Origin: Enoplolaimus lenunculus
Taxonomy: Eukaryota; Nematoda; Enoplea; Enoplida; Thoracostomopsidae
Length of the DNA: 64,000 nt
Direction of reading: 5' to 3'
Assembly: GCA_030248215.1 (NCBI GenBank)
Contig: JASANG010003322.1
Coordinates: 1 to 64,000, forward strand
Shown: piece by piece, positions 54,808-64,000 of the stretch
How the letters are laid out: every line of letters starts with the position of its first letter
How positions within the stretch are numbered: the stretch's first letter is position 1
Made by a program: the position numbers and the translations under genes
Notes under the pieces: generated by a model
Database searches by the model: none
What the model was told of the DNA's origin: nothing
Seen by the model: only the letters and a program-made list of their open reading frames with translations

Positions 54808-55309
54808 TAGCAGCAGCCTCTGCAGCACGTTTATTAAACAGCGTTCGGCGTAAACTTTTCCGATTTCCCTGTTTCAGCTGTGGTACTCCTAAATTTGACG
54901 ACCCTACCATCAAAGTAGCCATAGGGGCAGCGCCTCCAGGTACTCCATACGACCCCTGACCGCCATGCCCCAGACAGGAATCGATCTTCAAACTGTCGCT
55001 AATTTCAGGTGGTGAAATTGAAAAGTGAACAACATTGCTGTCCACCAAATTACGACACGAATCACTGCGATACGTAACGCTGTCACGTTGTGCACGATAC
55101 GACGCAGTGCGTGCAGTTTCTATTGCAGATTGCAAATTGCCTGTACTGCCGTAAGTGTTATTATACGAAGAGTAGTGGTTAATTTTATCAAAGGGGTATG
55201 CTTTGTAAGGCTCGGCGCCCCCTGGTTGCCGCCCTCGGGCAGTAACTAAACGATCAAGTCTATCGGTTACGTTGTTGATAAGTGAATCGTAGATATGAGG
55301 CAAAGACAT
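54808..55309 (-). CDS. RIMBP: RIM-BP exon 1 (putative first coding exon in window)
   Basis: Begins with ATG at 55309 (MSLPHIYDSL) and encodes 167 residues plus one base. An in-frame TAA lies six bases upstream of the ATG, so the frame cannot be extended without an unseen acceptor. It ends at the donor GTAAGTG (from 54807) in phase 1, matching the next exon. The product is Ser/Tyr/Arg-rich with no recognised domain. It contains SYRAQRDSVTYRSDSC and a basic stretch RKSLRRTLFNKR near its end, and looks like a disordered linker. Full-length RIM-BPs have a first SH3 and three FN3 domains before this region, so this may be an isoform-specific start. Assignment to RIM-BP rests on phase and position, not on a domain. 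Confidence 0.6.
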
Positions 55310-55424
55310 TTTTTAAATAAATAGTTTAATTATTAAGCGAATTTCAAATAATTGACATAGTTTTGGTTGTGTTTGTATCTATTTTTTAAAGAAAAAAGAG
55401 TATAAAATTATGTAATCTATTTAC

Positions 55425-56025
55425 TCAAACAGGAGTGCTTCTAACTCGTGTAATTAGACAATAAATTTAATAGTTTATCGGGTTTGTCTCACGAACAGGG
55501 ATGTTTAATTTCAAGAGTATTTTATAGCCTTACAGGAGTAAACTGTAGGTATACTTACTCGAACAGGAGTAATTCAAAGTTCAACATTACGCTTATTTTA
55601 AAAAATAGAACTAATTAATTACTCTATTACAACAGTGTATTGCTGCCGTTTTACTCGAACAGGTAGTAAAACTACTTTGCAAAACTGACTAGATTAAATT
55701 CAAGAGTACTCTTCTTTTAAAAAAAAGAAATAATAAATTACTCAATTACAAGAGTGTATTGCTGCCGTTTTACTTGAACAGGAGTAATTACTTTTGTTAA
55801 AATTTCAGGAACTTGATTTCAAGAGAAAATTGACACCATTTTCTTCACAATAACAAGAGTAGTGGTTATACCAAAACTGTTATTGCCAAGTCTAATACGC
55901 GAACAATAGATTTACTCTAACAGAAAGTAGTTATACAGTACTCTTGTCAAATAGTTTACAAGTTTAATCTGAAGAGTATTTTAGCCATTTTACCCGCATA
56001 GAAAAATAAAGGAGGCGGCGCTATA
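55425..56025. repeat. Degenerate AACAGGAGT / CAAGAGT repeat array, left part
   Basis: Irregular repeats containing CGAACAGGAGTAA, CAAGAGTGTATTGCTGCC and GTTTTACTCGAACAGG recur every 60-110 bp. The array resumes after the SINE-bearing insertion at 56510. Confidence 0.6.
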
Positions 56026-56205
56026 CATTTTGCCTATTTTAATGCCGTCCGGCACTGTGAATTGCCGCATTGCACCGCATAACAATTTGTAAACAAAACA
56101 TCAATGAATGAGCTGTGTGAGTATACGCGGTTTATGTGCAGAATGTGTAATGTTAAGACACATACATACTCGTGCACATATAGCACTAAAGGAAATTATG
56201 TTATC

Positions 56206-56277
56206 GGCCGCGTGGTGTAATGGGTCGCGCGCTTGACTAGCGAGCGAGAAGTCCGAGTTCGATTCCCGGCGTGGTCA
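56206..56277 (+). tRNA. tRNA-like sequence, anticodon AGC if folded canonically
   Basis: 72 nt fit a cloverleaf: acceptor GGCCGCG with CGTGGTC (two G-U pairs), D stem GTGT with GCGC, loop CTAGCGA with U33 and anticodon AGC, and TTCGATT T-loop with B-box-like GAGTTCGATTCC. The T stem has one A-C mismatch and the anticodon stem one A-G. No genomic CCA. Ala is implied by the anticodon only. The downstream tail suggests this is the head of a SINE rather than a working tRNA. Confidence 0.45.
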
Positions 56278-56400
56278 TATGTTTCGAAGAAATTTAGGGG
56301 AAAATCATGTATATTCACAGTACTTCGAGGAAAGGGGTCGTCCTGACCCCGCAAGTCTGACAAGCTTGCGCATCCCCAAAGAGCGCCGCTATACTTAGCG
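56206..56400 (+). mobile_element. tRNA-derived SINE-like element
   Basis: The tRNA-like head is followed by a body with AAATTTAGGGGAAAATCATG and TATTCACAGTACTTCG, reminiscent of the tail of the element at 14797, and an inverted GGTCGTCCTGACC. It lies within the segment (56026-56509) that interrupts the degenerate AACAGGAGT array and is bounded by GCCGTCCGGCAC and GCCGGACGACGGC. Confidence 0.5.
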
Positions 56401-56509
56401 TGCGCAGCCAATGGTAAGCCAACGACATATTAATAATTTGGATTTCGATGCCGCCCGGTGCCGCACGGCGGTTTCGTACGAAGCCGGACGACGGCAGATA
56501 TCATTAAAA

Positions 56510-56900
56510 ATAGAAAACAACGGAATCGCTACTATCACTGAGTAACTGCCCTTGGCAAAACTGAACAAATTGTTTTCAAGAATATTATTTATTATTAATG
56601 TTTTTGTCACAAAAATAAGAAAAAAAATATTTCATAATTACAAGAGAATTACGCGTTTTTATGCTACAAAAAGTATTCGCTATTTCCGTGCGTTTTCTCG
56701 CGAAACAGGAGTAAATTATTTTTTATTACAAGAGTGTTATATTAACTTTCCACTGTCATAGAAATAATAATGATAAACTGGAGTAATTGTTTAATTTTAC
56801 AAGAGTGCTGTAAAACAATCTGCTCGCACAAAACTAGTAACAGGAGTAATTATTCAATTACAGAAGTGCTGTAAAACATTCCACTCGCACAAAAATAATA
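56510..56900. repeat. Degenerate AACAGGAGT / CAAGAGT repeat array, right part
   Basis: Continues the pattern of 55425-56025 (TACAAGAGTGCTGTAAAAC, AACAGGAGTAATTATT). The split is explained by an insertion. Confidence 0.55.
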
Positions 56901-58113
56901 ACCATTGCGTTGATTGAACAAGTACCTTCCAGAGTAAATCTAATTCTATTTTGTTGGCAAAAAATAATCGCTCTGTTGAGCATAAATGGTTTACCAAAAA
57001 TTATTTTCGCAGCCAAACAGTTGTAAAATAGGTTACTGGGACATCAGCCATTAAAAGAGTTTTTTTTGCGTTCAGCCTAATTTTTAACCACGAACCTAGT
57101 AATTATTGAAAAAGCTCGCTTGTGAATTAGCAAATTTCAATGTTAAACGTCAACCATTTTCTTTTTGTAAGCATACGAAAAACTATTTTTACGACGTAGA
57201 ATTTCAGGATCCGCCAATGAAGTTACCACTAATATACCACGTAAGACAGTATATAACGTAGGCTTAGGTACACTTTGTCGCTATGTTTAAGGTTAAAGCA
57301 CAGGCTTACTGAACAGTTTTGGCAATGGTTTAGGCATAGCCATAAGTAAGCGTTTTCTTAAACCTAAACCTAAACCTAAATACGGGATAAAGTATACAAG
57401 ACAAACGAATATAACCAGATTGACGCTTAAGCTAATACCAGATAAATTGTTCAAACTCAAACGCTAAAATTCTATTAAATTAAAATTTAGTTCAGTTAAA
57501 GACCTCTCACACTTAAACCAGCCGGTTCCGTGACTACTGGTGTATACAAGGCGTCCAATGGGGTGACTTACAAGGACCCCCCGTCAAAATCTTTGAGGAA
57601 CAACATAAAACCTGTGCACGTTCCCAGTCTTTAGAACTTTGAGGGCTCACAGAAATACGCCTTGTTAGCCACATTGGAGCCCAACCTTTTTAATTCTCGG
57701 TCGATGTTAAACTGGTCCTAAAACGAAGCTTAGGCTGCGGCGCTGCGGACCGTAACCCAGCGAACCAACTGAAACCAAAACCAGAAAACCTATGTAAGAT
57801 AGATTGAAAGGATTTAAAGAAGATTACAACTAAAAATAATAACCAACAGGGGCAGATGAACGGTAGTGATACGGGTGTATATATCCCGTCGTGAAATGCC
57901 TAAAAGCGACTTGAATGCGGTATTTTTGCCATCCTTAACCTGCCGAATTGCTTAAAATGCAGTTATATTGTGCCGAAATCGGATCCTGATTGCTATATTC
58001 CAAAAAGAGCAACGTCGTTTTAACTGTGGCTATAACCTACCCTATTAATATTCTTTGATAGTAGACGCGTTATCTTTACAAGTTGAAATTTATTCTAAAT
58101 TAATTAAATCTAC
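56901..58113. other. Stretch without recognised genes
   Basis: Only a family L end (TTCAGGATCCGCCAATG, 57207) and a CTTAAACCTAAACCTAAACC patch at 57357-57378 were recognised. Confidence 0.4.
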
Positions 58114-58354
58114 GGCCCATGTTACTTTAAGGGACGGCCAGGTTTCTGATAGGTCTATAAAAAAGAAGGTTTAGAGTCTAGATTACATTTTTTTTGCTTA
58201 GGCTTAGGCTTACGCTTAGGAATGTAATTTTGCAACGCTTAGGCTTAGGCTTAGGCTTAGGCTTAGGCTTAGGCTTAGGCTTAAGCTTAGGCTTAGGCCT
58301 AGGCTTAGGCTTAGGCTTTAATTAACTGTTACGCCCCTAAAAGTAACATTAGCC
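58114..58354 (-). mobile_element. Family A telomere-cored TIR element, copy A7 (expanded core)
   Basis: Ends GGCCCATGTTACTTTAAGGG and CGCCCCTAAAAGTAACATTA then GCC. Flanks AAATCTAC and AAATGTAG match at 6/8. One core block (58237-58319) has about 14 TTAGGC units, 11 or so perfect, far more than other copies. The other block has three. Confidence 0.87.
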
Positions 58355-58836
58355 AAATGTAGTATGCGGTTGTCGACCTTATTTCAACCCTCGACGGATC
58401 CCAGCGTTGAAATCTTATTAAAATTGTTACAGCGCTATGCTTAAACCCTACGCGTTTGGCTCTATAACGGCGTATAGTTAAAATTGTAATTATTTCTAAA
58501 TTAAACCAGAGTAATTATTATCAAAAGCCGCCGGCCGCCTACAGTTTTGCCGTAGCGGATCCAACATTTCTCAGTGAGGGGATATAGTAGATTGGTCAAA
58601 AATCGGAGGTAGGCATGTGATGAAAAGCTTGCGAGTTAGAAGTCAGACGTAATTTTAGTATTAAATCCCGATACGCTAGTGTTGCATTTGTCCGGTCCAA
58701 AGATTTAAACTTGGATCAGTCATAGCGTGCCCTTGCATTTTTGGTGCTAGCGTTTCGGGTTAGCATTAATGATAGGCCTCTATATTGGGTATCCGCTATA
58801 GGTCTAAAGAAAGCATTTGGATGTATTTAGGCAATC

Positions 58837-59014
58837 TACGACAATTCGTCGCCTGACATCTTGTCGCCCAACAGTGTCCTAAAGTCAATACATAAATCTA
58901 ACCATTCTCCTAAGCCTACGCATAATGATGAGCGATAAATTGTTGAGTCGATGAAATTTCGAATTATAAGTTGTCCGCCGACGCGTCATCGAGCGATGAA
59001 TAGTCGTAATGCCA
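58837..59014 (+). mobile_element. Family C TIR element, copy C4
   Basis: TACGACAATTCGTCGCCTGA at the left and GAGCGATGAATAGTCGTA at the right, core TCTCCTAAGCCTACGCATAA. It is flanked by a 13-bp direct repeat TATTTAGGCAATC (58824-58836 and 59015-59027). Confidence 0.75.
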
Positions 59015-59178
59015 TATTTAGGCAATCCATATTCTTTAGGGCCAAGTAGTAGTTTCAAATGGTGGAACCGGACGTTTTAACATAAGTTAGGTATAGGGGG
59101 TGGTGTTCCCTAGTTTTTTCATGTCCCCTAGATTTGTTTAACCGATATAATGATGCTTGTAAATCTTCTTGTACATTA

Positions 59179-59344
59179 GGCCCGTAGCTAGCTCGTTTTG
59201 CTCTGGCGGCTAAAAAATTTTTTCAGGACGGGTATTCAAAGGTTTTCAATCAGTTACAAAGCAGGGTTGAAAATTTTGTATGGGACCAAAATTTACCAGG
59301 GGGGCTGAACCCCCCCCCCCCGCCCTCTTTTGGCTACTAGCCCG
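59179..59344 (+). mobile_element. Family D MITE, copy D11
   Basis: GGCCCGTAGCTAGCTCGTTT at the left, GTTACAAAGCAGGGTTGAAA in the middle and TTTTGGCTACTAGCCCG at the right. Confidence 0.8.
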
Positions 59345-59632
59345 TTGGATATTCTGTAATATTGATGAAAACGATATTTTTAAAAATATCCTTAAATGGC
59401 AAACGAAATTTGGCAAAATTCAACGCCCAGTGGTATAAATAACGTGGTGCTTGTACACTCCCCACCATACTCCGATGCAGTTAGGCTAAAGTCAGGCATA
59501 GGATTACCCATGCCTAAGCATAAACCTCTACGCCTTAACCTGAAATGTGGCGGAAATGTACACCAGCCAATGATGTCATTGGTATCCAATCAAATCAGCA
59601 CAGACTGATCATCTGAAAATACTCTAATCATT

Positions 59633-59762
59633 CCGTGAAAAAAATTTTGCTCCTAAGAAAATTTTCAACCTTGCTTGTAAATCAACAAACGCACACGTAT
59701 GCGCGTCAGCTAAATTTTTTTTAGCCAATCCCTCATAGCAAGGTGAGCTGGCTACGCGCTTG
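59633..59762 (-). mobile_element. Family D MITE, copy D12 (partial)
   Basis: Reverse: CAACCTTGCTTGTAAATC, CATAGCAAGGTGAGCTGGCT. The end containing GGGCCC is missing. Confidence 0.65.
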
Positions 59763-60254
59763 ATTTAAAGTTGTTTTAGTAAAACTGACAACTACACAGA
59801 TTTTAAACGATTCACATTGGCTTCTATTTTTCCCGTTCAGATTCGCGTTCCAGTATTTCTTTAAAATACATCTCGAATACTGATCGGGTTCTTAACAGCC
59901 ACCGGAACCGCCGTTATTTCTAGGTTCAAGGTCCTTACAACAACGAACCGTAGTTATTTCTAGGTCCAAGCTTCAACAAAACCCCTCAAAAAATCGCCAA
60001 TCTATTATATCATTAACATTAAATACAAAAAAAGCTTATAATATAAAGTAGACAGATAAATACGCATTATTATATACATATATGTACCTATAATAAAATA
60101 TATATGTTAGACATATAATGAATATAATGACATATATAAATATAATAATATTCACATAATCATAATGATATACTCCATACCGTTGAAATCACTGTCGAGT
60201 CCAAGGGGGCTCCAGCACAGGCCACCCCCCGAACAGACATTAAATGCGAGATTT

Positions 60255-60360
60255 TGTGTTAAGGTTTAGCACTAAAATGACGTGTGGCTTCTCGTTCACT
60301 TCGCACACGAGTTTCTGTTCTATTATTCGATCTTGTCGACGACCCTGTAGAAATATCAGG
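60255..60360 (+). mobile_element. Family N fragment
   Basis: TTTAGCACTAAAATGACGTG then TCACTTCGCACACGAGTTTC, matching 32215-32340. Confidence 0.45.
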
Positions 60361-60547
60361 ACGTGCCTCGTAAAATACACCTGACAGTTTATAGTGTTTT
60401 ATAACGCCGCATATGATAAATTAGACTAAAACGACCAATGGTACGGGACAGCGGCAGTTTATCCAAGCACAAAAAAACGAGTCTTCTCGGCGGTTATCGA
60501 CCCAGCCCCCAGCGTTCGCGCGCAGAAATGGTTGAATTTTGATAATT

Positions 60548-60640
60548 TTACTGCATATTTGAGCTTCTCATGACCTCCTTTGAATCATTTCACGCACAAA
60601 TTGGAATTTTGTAAAACTCCGATTTTTTAAGGTCCTCCCC
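60548..60640 (+). mobile_element. Family M fragment
   Basis: GCATATTTGAGCTTCTCATG, ATTTCACGCACAAATTGGAA and a GATTTTTTAAGGTCC stretch match the family at 22670 and 28225. Confidence 0.5.
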
Positions 60641-60778
60641 ACCGGGAGTTGTGTTCGTAACAGCTGAATTTTAAGCGTGCGTTCTCATTCGAGTTTGAGA
60701 GTCGTTGGCTAAACGCTTATCCAGGGGTATAAACGTTAAAAGGTACGTGTTGAATAATTCGGCAATTTGAACTCTCAG

Positions 60779-60941
60779 ACCCGTATCTAGCTTACCCTGC
60801 TGGAGTCGGAAGGTAAAAAATTTTCAGGAAGGGCATACAAGGGGGTTGGTTTTCGAGGACTGTTACAAGGTTGAAATTTTTCTACGGGGGACAAAATTTT
60901 TTAGAGCGGGCGCTGAGCTCCTCTGACCCCCTTTGGCTAGA
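60779..60941 (+). mobile_element. Family D MITE, copy D13
   Basis: ACCCGTATCTAGCTTACCCT at the left and CCCCTTTGGCTAGAC at the right. A more diverged copy. Confidence 0.65.
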
Positions 60942-61105
60942 CAAGAACACAATTTTTTTATTTCTGCCAAATTTTAGGGATGTATTCATTGTACCCGTGA
61001 TGTATGCACTTCTGATCCTCAAACTTATTTCGGATGTACTTTATTATATGAGAGGACTTATTAAAGATAAAAACTTTTTAAAAAACGATCTGTGTATTAT
61101 TAATA

Positions 61106-61265
61106 CCAAGAGTAGATGATGCATACTTCAACAAGAGTGTGCAACTGGGCACATTCTTTGTAGAAAAGAATGTACCCAGCACGCGTTCCGTTTTTGGCCT
61201 ATCCCCCCTTTATTTAGAGGGGGGCACAACCTGTGCGAACCATGACACTTTACGTACCGCTTTTT
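61106..61265 (+). mobile_element. Family E element, copy E5 (left half)
   Basis: CAAGAGTAGATGATGCATAC then CAAGAGTGTGCAACTGGGCA, ACGCGTTCCGTTTTTGGCC and GGGGGGCACAACCTGTGCG. The right half is gone. Confidence 0.65.
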
Positions 61266-62164
61266 TCCGTTATCTCCCCCCCCCTTGCCGGCATTTATAC
61301 AAACACGATTAGATTTCGAAACTTTTTTTGAATATTTCAGCTTCATATTTACCTTTCCAAATAATTATAAACCCAAGTTTGAATTTTTGAAAAATTCGAT
61401 TTTATAAGATCCCAAGGTTGCGACCAAAGTAAATTTTAGCTGAAACCATTAAACAAAGTATATCCCGTTCGACACAGATTGCGTATCTGAGTCGACCGGT
61501 GTTTAAACGTTCCGCATATCAACCGATGTGGCTGGCTAATGAGTTACGGTCATTGTCAAGTCCAATATTCAGACATCGGTAAACGTTGACGATATATTTA
61601 CAATTTCGTTGGTCTACTACACTACAAAAACACGAGCAAAATTGCCTCTCTAAAGATCACGGGGCGACACAAAACAAAACTATCCCACCACCCCAACAAC
61701 ACGAGAAGCACGCACTCGTCGCCTTCGGAGAGAGTCAATTTGACTCACCATTTTTTGCAGTGTACAAGCTTCGAAACCACGAACCAGAAATAGACGGGCA
61801 AGCACAAGTTTAGAACGGGTAACGATAATTTTGCTCTAACCATACAATTGTTTTAATGTTATCCCATCAAACGTTCAGTTTGAATGGCAAATTTGGTTCA
61901 ACCATCGGTGCATTTTAACTTCGCAAACGGATCTGGTTGAAAAGTTCAAAAGATTTGCCGATTTTTCATTTTTAAAATTCAAATTTAACCTTAAAAATTA
62001 TAAGTAGCAAGCCGGTTAACATCAAACAAACGCTCAACAATGAACTCTTGGCACAGCGGCGGTAGGTACACACCGTTTAGTAGACACTTAGCCAACTCAA
62101 TATTCCTCCAGGGAGGGGGGACGATTTTAGGAGGGGCATGCGGAAAAGATACCCGACCTACAAG
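61266..62164. other. Stretch without recognised genes
   Basis: Only a family M-like piece at about 61365-61425 (AAGTTTGAATTTTTGAAAAA) was recognised. Confidence 0.35.
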
Positions 62165-62561
62165 CAGAGGTGTAAGTGGGTAAAGATTCTTTTACCCGCA
62201 CCATCCGCAGAAATGTTATTTTTCTACCCGTAGGTGTATACCCGTGAAAAATTCTTTTACCAACTACAACCCGCATTTACCCCCGTTATTTTTTGTTCGG
62301 CGTTCAATACAATTGAGTAGTTTTATAGTGCATTGATGTCAGTCGCTCAATTTACGTTACAAAAACTACTTTAGTATTAACTTTAAAAAATGTAACACCA
62401 GATAATATTGCACATTACAACGATCACCGTTAAAACTAATGAAACTTCGACGTGGGTAAAGATTAACAAATTCTTACCCGTACGTTAAATTTCTTTACCC
62501 GCGGGCATACCCGCATCGAAATTTTTTTACCGAACCCGAGTGTACCCGCGGGACCCCACTG
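62165..62561 (+). mobile_element. hAT-like non-autonomous element
   Basis: Left CAGAGGTGTAAGTGGGTAAA and, inverted, CAGTGGGGTCCCGCGGGTAC. Both subterminal regions are filled with TTTACCCG/CGGGTA units. Ends starting CAG and this layout fit hAT, but no matching 8-bp TSD was found. Confidence 0.5.
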
Positions 62562-62929
62562 GTCCTTCCTCTCGTTACCGGCCTGTCCATCAAACCAGCG
62601 TTTTTATTTCCGCCCTCGCCATTTTTCGGCAAACCTGTTTCAAACCAAAAAATAGCGTAACAAAAAGTTTAATCTCTTCTATTTCTAGACTCTGATACAG
62701 TATGCCTTGAAAATCAAAGTATAAACGCACTTACTATCTAATCAATCTATCCGTGTGTTCTAAATCATCAGTACAAGACTTATTCTTGAAAACCCATTCG
62801 AAGCTGTAGAACTCTATTTGCCAGCGTTACAAAGTTGCCACCATAAAGCACAAAAGTGGAACCCAGTTCGAGATTACAGGGTTTCTATCTACGCTACCCA
62901 CAAGTTATAAATAATAAATAATTAATTAT
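62562..62929. other. Stretch without recognised features
   Basis: No element end, RNA gene or coding frame recognised. Confidence 0.35.
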
Positions 62930-63121
62930 TCCAACATATATACATACATATATATAATAAATATATATAGATAAATATATATAATAAATATATCTATAGA
63001 TATACATATAGATATATAGATATATAAATATATATAGATATATATATCTATATATACATCTATATAGATATATATAGATATACATATATATAAATATATA
63101 TAAATATATATATATATATTA
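62930..63121. repeat. TA/TAGA-rich microsatellite
   Basis: Nearly 190 bp of TATATA, TAGATATA and AAATATATA units. The minus frame through it (Tyr/Ile repeats) is an artefact. Confidence 0.95.
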
Positions 63122-63608
63122 TACTACCATGGGTGTATACGAGAAAATGACAGGGAGGATATTTTTTCCAAAATTCTTAGAGACAACCAATACGGCACTA
63201 TTACAAGCATTAGAAAAACCTGATGAATCCCAGAAGCTCAAATTTTTAGCTCACAATGCACGACGCCACAGAGGCATTTAGATGATGTATTCAGTCCCGC
63301 AGCGAAATCATAGTTACCCCCTGTACACTTTGTATATGTATTCTTAGCGTTGGGTTGAGGGGGGTGAAGAAATTGTTGTAACCGCAAAATTTGCCCTGCC
63401 ATCTTAATGCATACAATCACAAGGTTCCTGTGTACTATACACACGAAGTTATCATAAATAATTAATTACAAATGTAAGCAACGCGTATTTCCATAATTTT
63501 TAGAATCAAGGCTCTATAGCTGAAACAGTTTGCTCGTTTGAAAACCTATCGCTAACTGGTAATAGATGTTAGATTATGAATTCCCAAACGCCTGGTTATA
63601 TATTGGGA

Positions 63609-63972
63609 ATCTACGACGATTCGTCGCCCGACAACTGTCGCTCAGCCGTATCCCAAAACTTTTGAAATAAATCTCAAACCTTAATCCTAAACGTAAACCT
63701 AAGCCTAAGCCTAAGGATAATGATGGGCGACGAGTACTCGAGTCGATGTAATTTCTGATTATAAGTTGTCGGTCGACGAGTTGTCGGTCGACGAGTTGTC
63801 AATCGACGAGTTGTCGGTCGACGAGTTGTCGGTCGACGAGTTGTCAGTCGACGAGTTGTCGGTCGACGAGTTGTCGGTCGACGAGTTGTTGGTCGACGAG
63901 TTGTCGGTCGACGAGTTGTCGGTCGACGAGTTGTCGGTCGACGAGTTGTCGGGCAACGAATTGTCGTGCTAC
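63609..63972 (+). mobile_element. Family C TIR element, copy C5 (array-expanded)
   Basis: ATCTACGACGATTCGTCGCC at the left, core CCTAAGCCTAAGCCTAAGG, right end GGCAACGAATTGTCGTGCTA. The right half contains a long 15-bp array described next. Confidence 0.8.
63768..63958. repeat. 15-bp minisatellite inside family C, about 13 copies
   Basis: Unit GTCGGTCGACGAGTT, with a GTCGAC palindrome in every copy. It derives from the family's normal GTCGGGCGACGAATTGTCG end. The minus frame reads as a five-residue repeat (DNSST) and is not a gene. Confidence 0.95.
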
Positions 63973-64000
63973 CATAAACTGTTCGAGTACTTCACTGTAT

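Larger units (their letters stand above)
1737..55309 (-). other. RIMBP: RIM-binding protein (RIM-BP) homologue, gene span
   Basis: Nine minus-strand exons (listed separately) can be joined with every splice phase matching and total 3885 nt, giving 1294 residues plus stop. They encode two SH3 domains at about residues 278-341 and 933-994, which correspond to the second and third SH3 domains of RIM-BPs. In known animals these proteins link RIM and voltage-gated calcium channels at presynaptic active zones, the SH3 domains binding proline-rich motifs. All donors are GT (mostly GTAAGT, GTGAGT or GTTAGT), and acceptors end TTTCAG except one TTTTAG. The linker between the SH3 domains is about 590 residues, far longer than the few dozen in vertebrate homologues. 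No FN3 domains or first SH3 are visible, so this is either a short isoform with an internal promoter or a 3' portion whose upstream exons lie outside. The family call is firm. The two most 5' exons are less certain. Confidence 0.9.

Noticed and set aside
58237-58319. Interstitial telomere from chromosome fusion, or a true telomere
   Set aside because: The array is short, internal, bounded by TIRs and repeated at several loci with TSDs, so it spread as part of a mobile element.
61373-61395. Spliced-leader-like CCCAAGTTTGA string
   Set aside because: It is part of a family M-type repeat, lacks a donor site in the right place and has no snRNP-binding site seen.
63759-63956. DNSST repeat ORF
   Set aside because: Translation of the 15-bp array inside family C copy C5.

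Overview
The window is invertebrate genomic DNA, most likely from a nematode. Three observations point that way. Interspersed copies of the nematode telomere hexamer TTAGGC (read as GCCTAA) occur throughout. Splice acceptors of the one clear gene almost all end in TTTCAG. That gene is a RIM-binding protein (RIM-BP/RIMBP/rimb-1) homologue, an animal synaptic active-zone scaffold. The species is not identified, and the phylum call is an inference.

Layout. The RIM-BP gene runs on the minus strand from a putative first coding exon at 54808-55309 to a stop codon at 1737. Nine exons can be joined with matching phases and sum to 3885 nt (1294 codons plus stop). They encode the second and third SH3 domains of the family. 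The FN3 repeats and first SH3 domain of full-length RIM-BPs are not seen in the window. Both SH3 domains are split by phase-0 introns, and the one inside SH3-2 is 25.8 kb long. A second long intron (33021-53433) holds a nearly intact Ty3/gypsy-type LTR retrotransposon on the plus strand, antisense to the gene.

Almost everything else is repeat DNA. I can separate more than a dozen families of short terminal-inverted-repeat (TIR) elements. Families A and B start GGCC, have 8-bp target-site duplications (TSDs), and are filled with telomere-type TTAGGC repeats. Family C (GTCG-rich TIRs) also has a TTAGGC-rich core, and one copy contains an expanded 15-bp array. D is a very common ~165-bp family. 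E, L and P look hAT-like (ends starting CA, about 8-bp TSDs). F has ends GGGTTGCGCTATAC, G long TIRs, H has TA-flanked ends. There are also a hAT remnant with a transposase C-terminal fragment, tRNA-headed SINE-like elements, and tandem arrays of 15, 24, 29, 30, 64, 101 and 112 bp. The largest array (10501-12359, about 62 x 30 bp) and the GC-rich arrays give long but artefactual open frames.

The LTR element has LTRs that differ at one position in 367 and a 5-bp TSD, so it is very young. Yet it carries a stop codon in gag, a frame change and altered active site in the protease, and a deletion removing the first part of integrase. Its LTR carries a cluster of heat-shock-element motifs just upstream of a TATA-like box. 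It landed exactly inside the right-hand TSD of an older hAT-like element, so the order of events can be read from the sequence.

The strongest candidates for something undescribed are the telomere-repeat-cored TIR elements and the HSE-bearing LTR of a defective but recently mobile retrotransposon.
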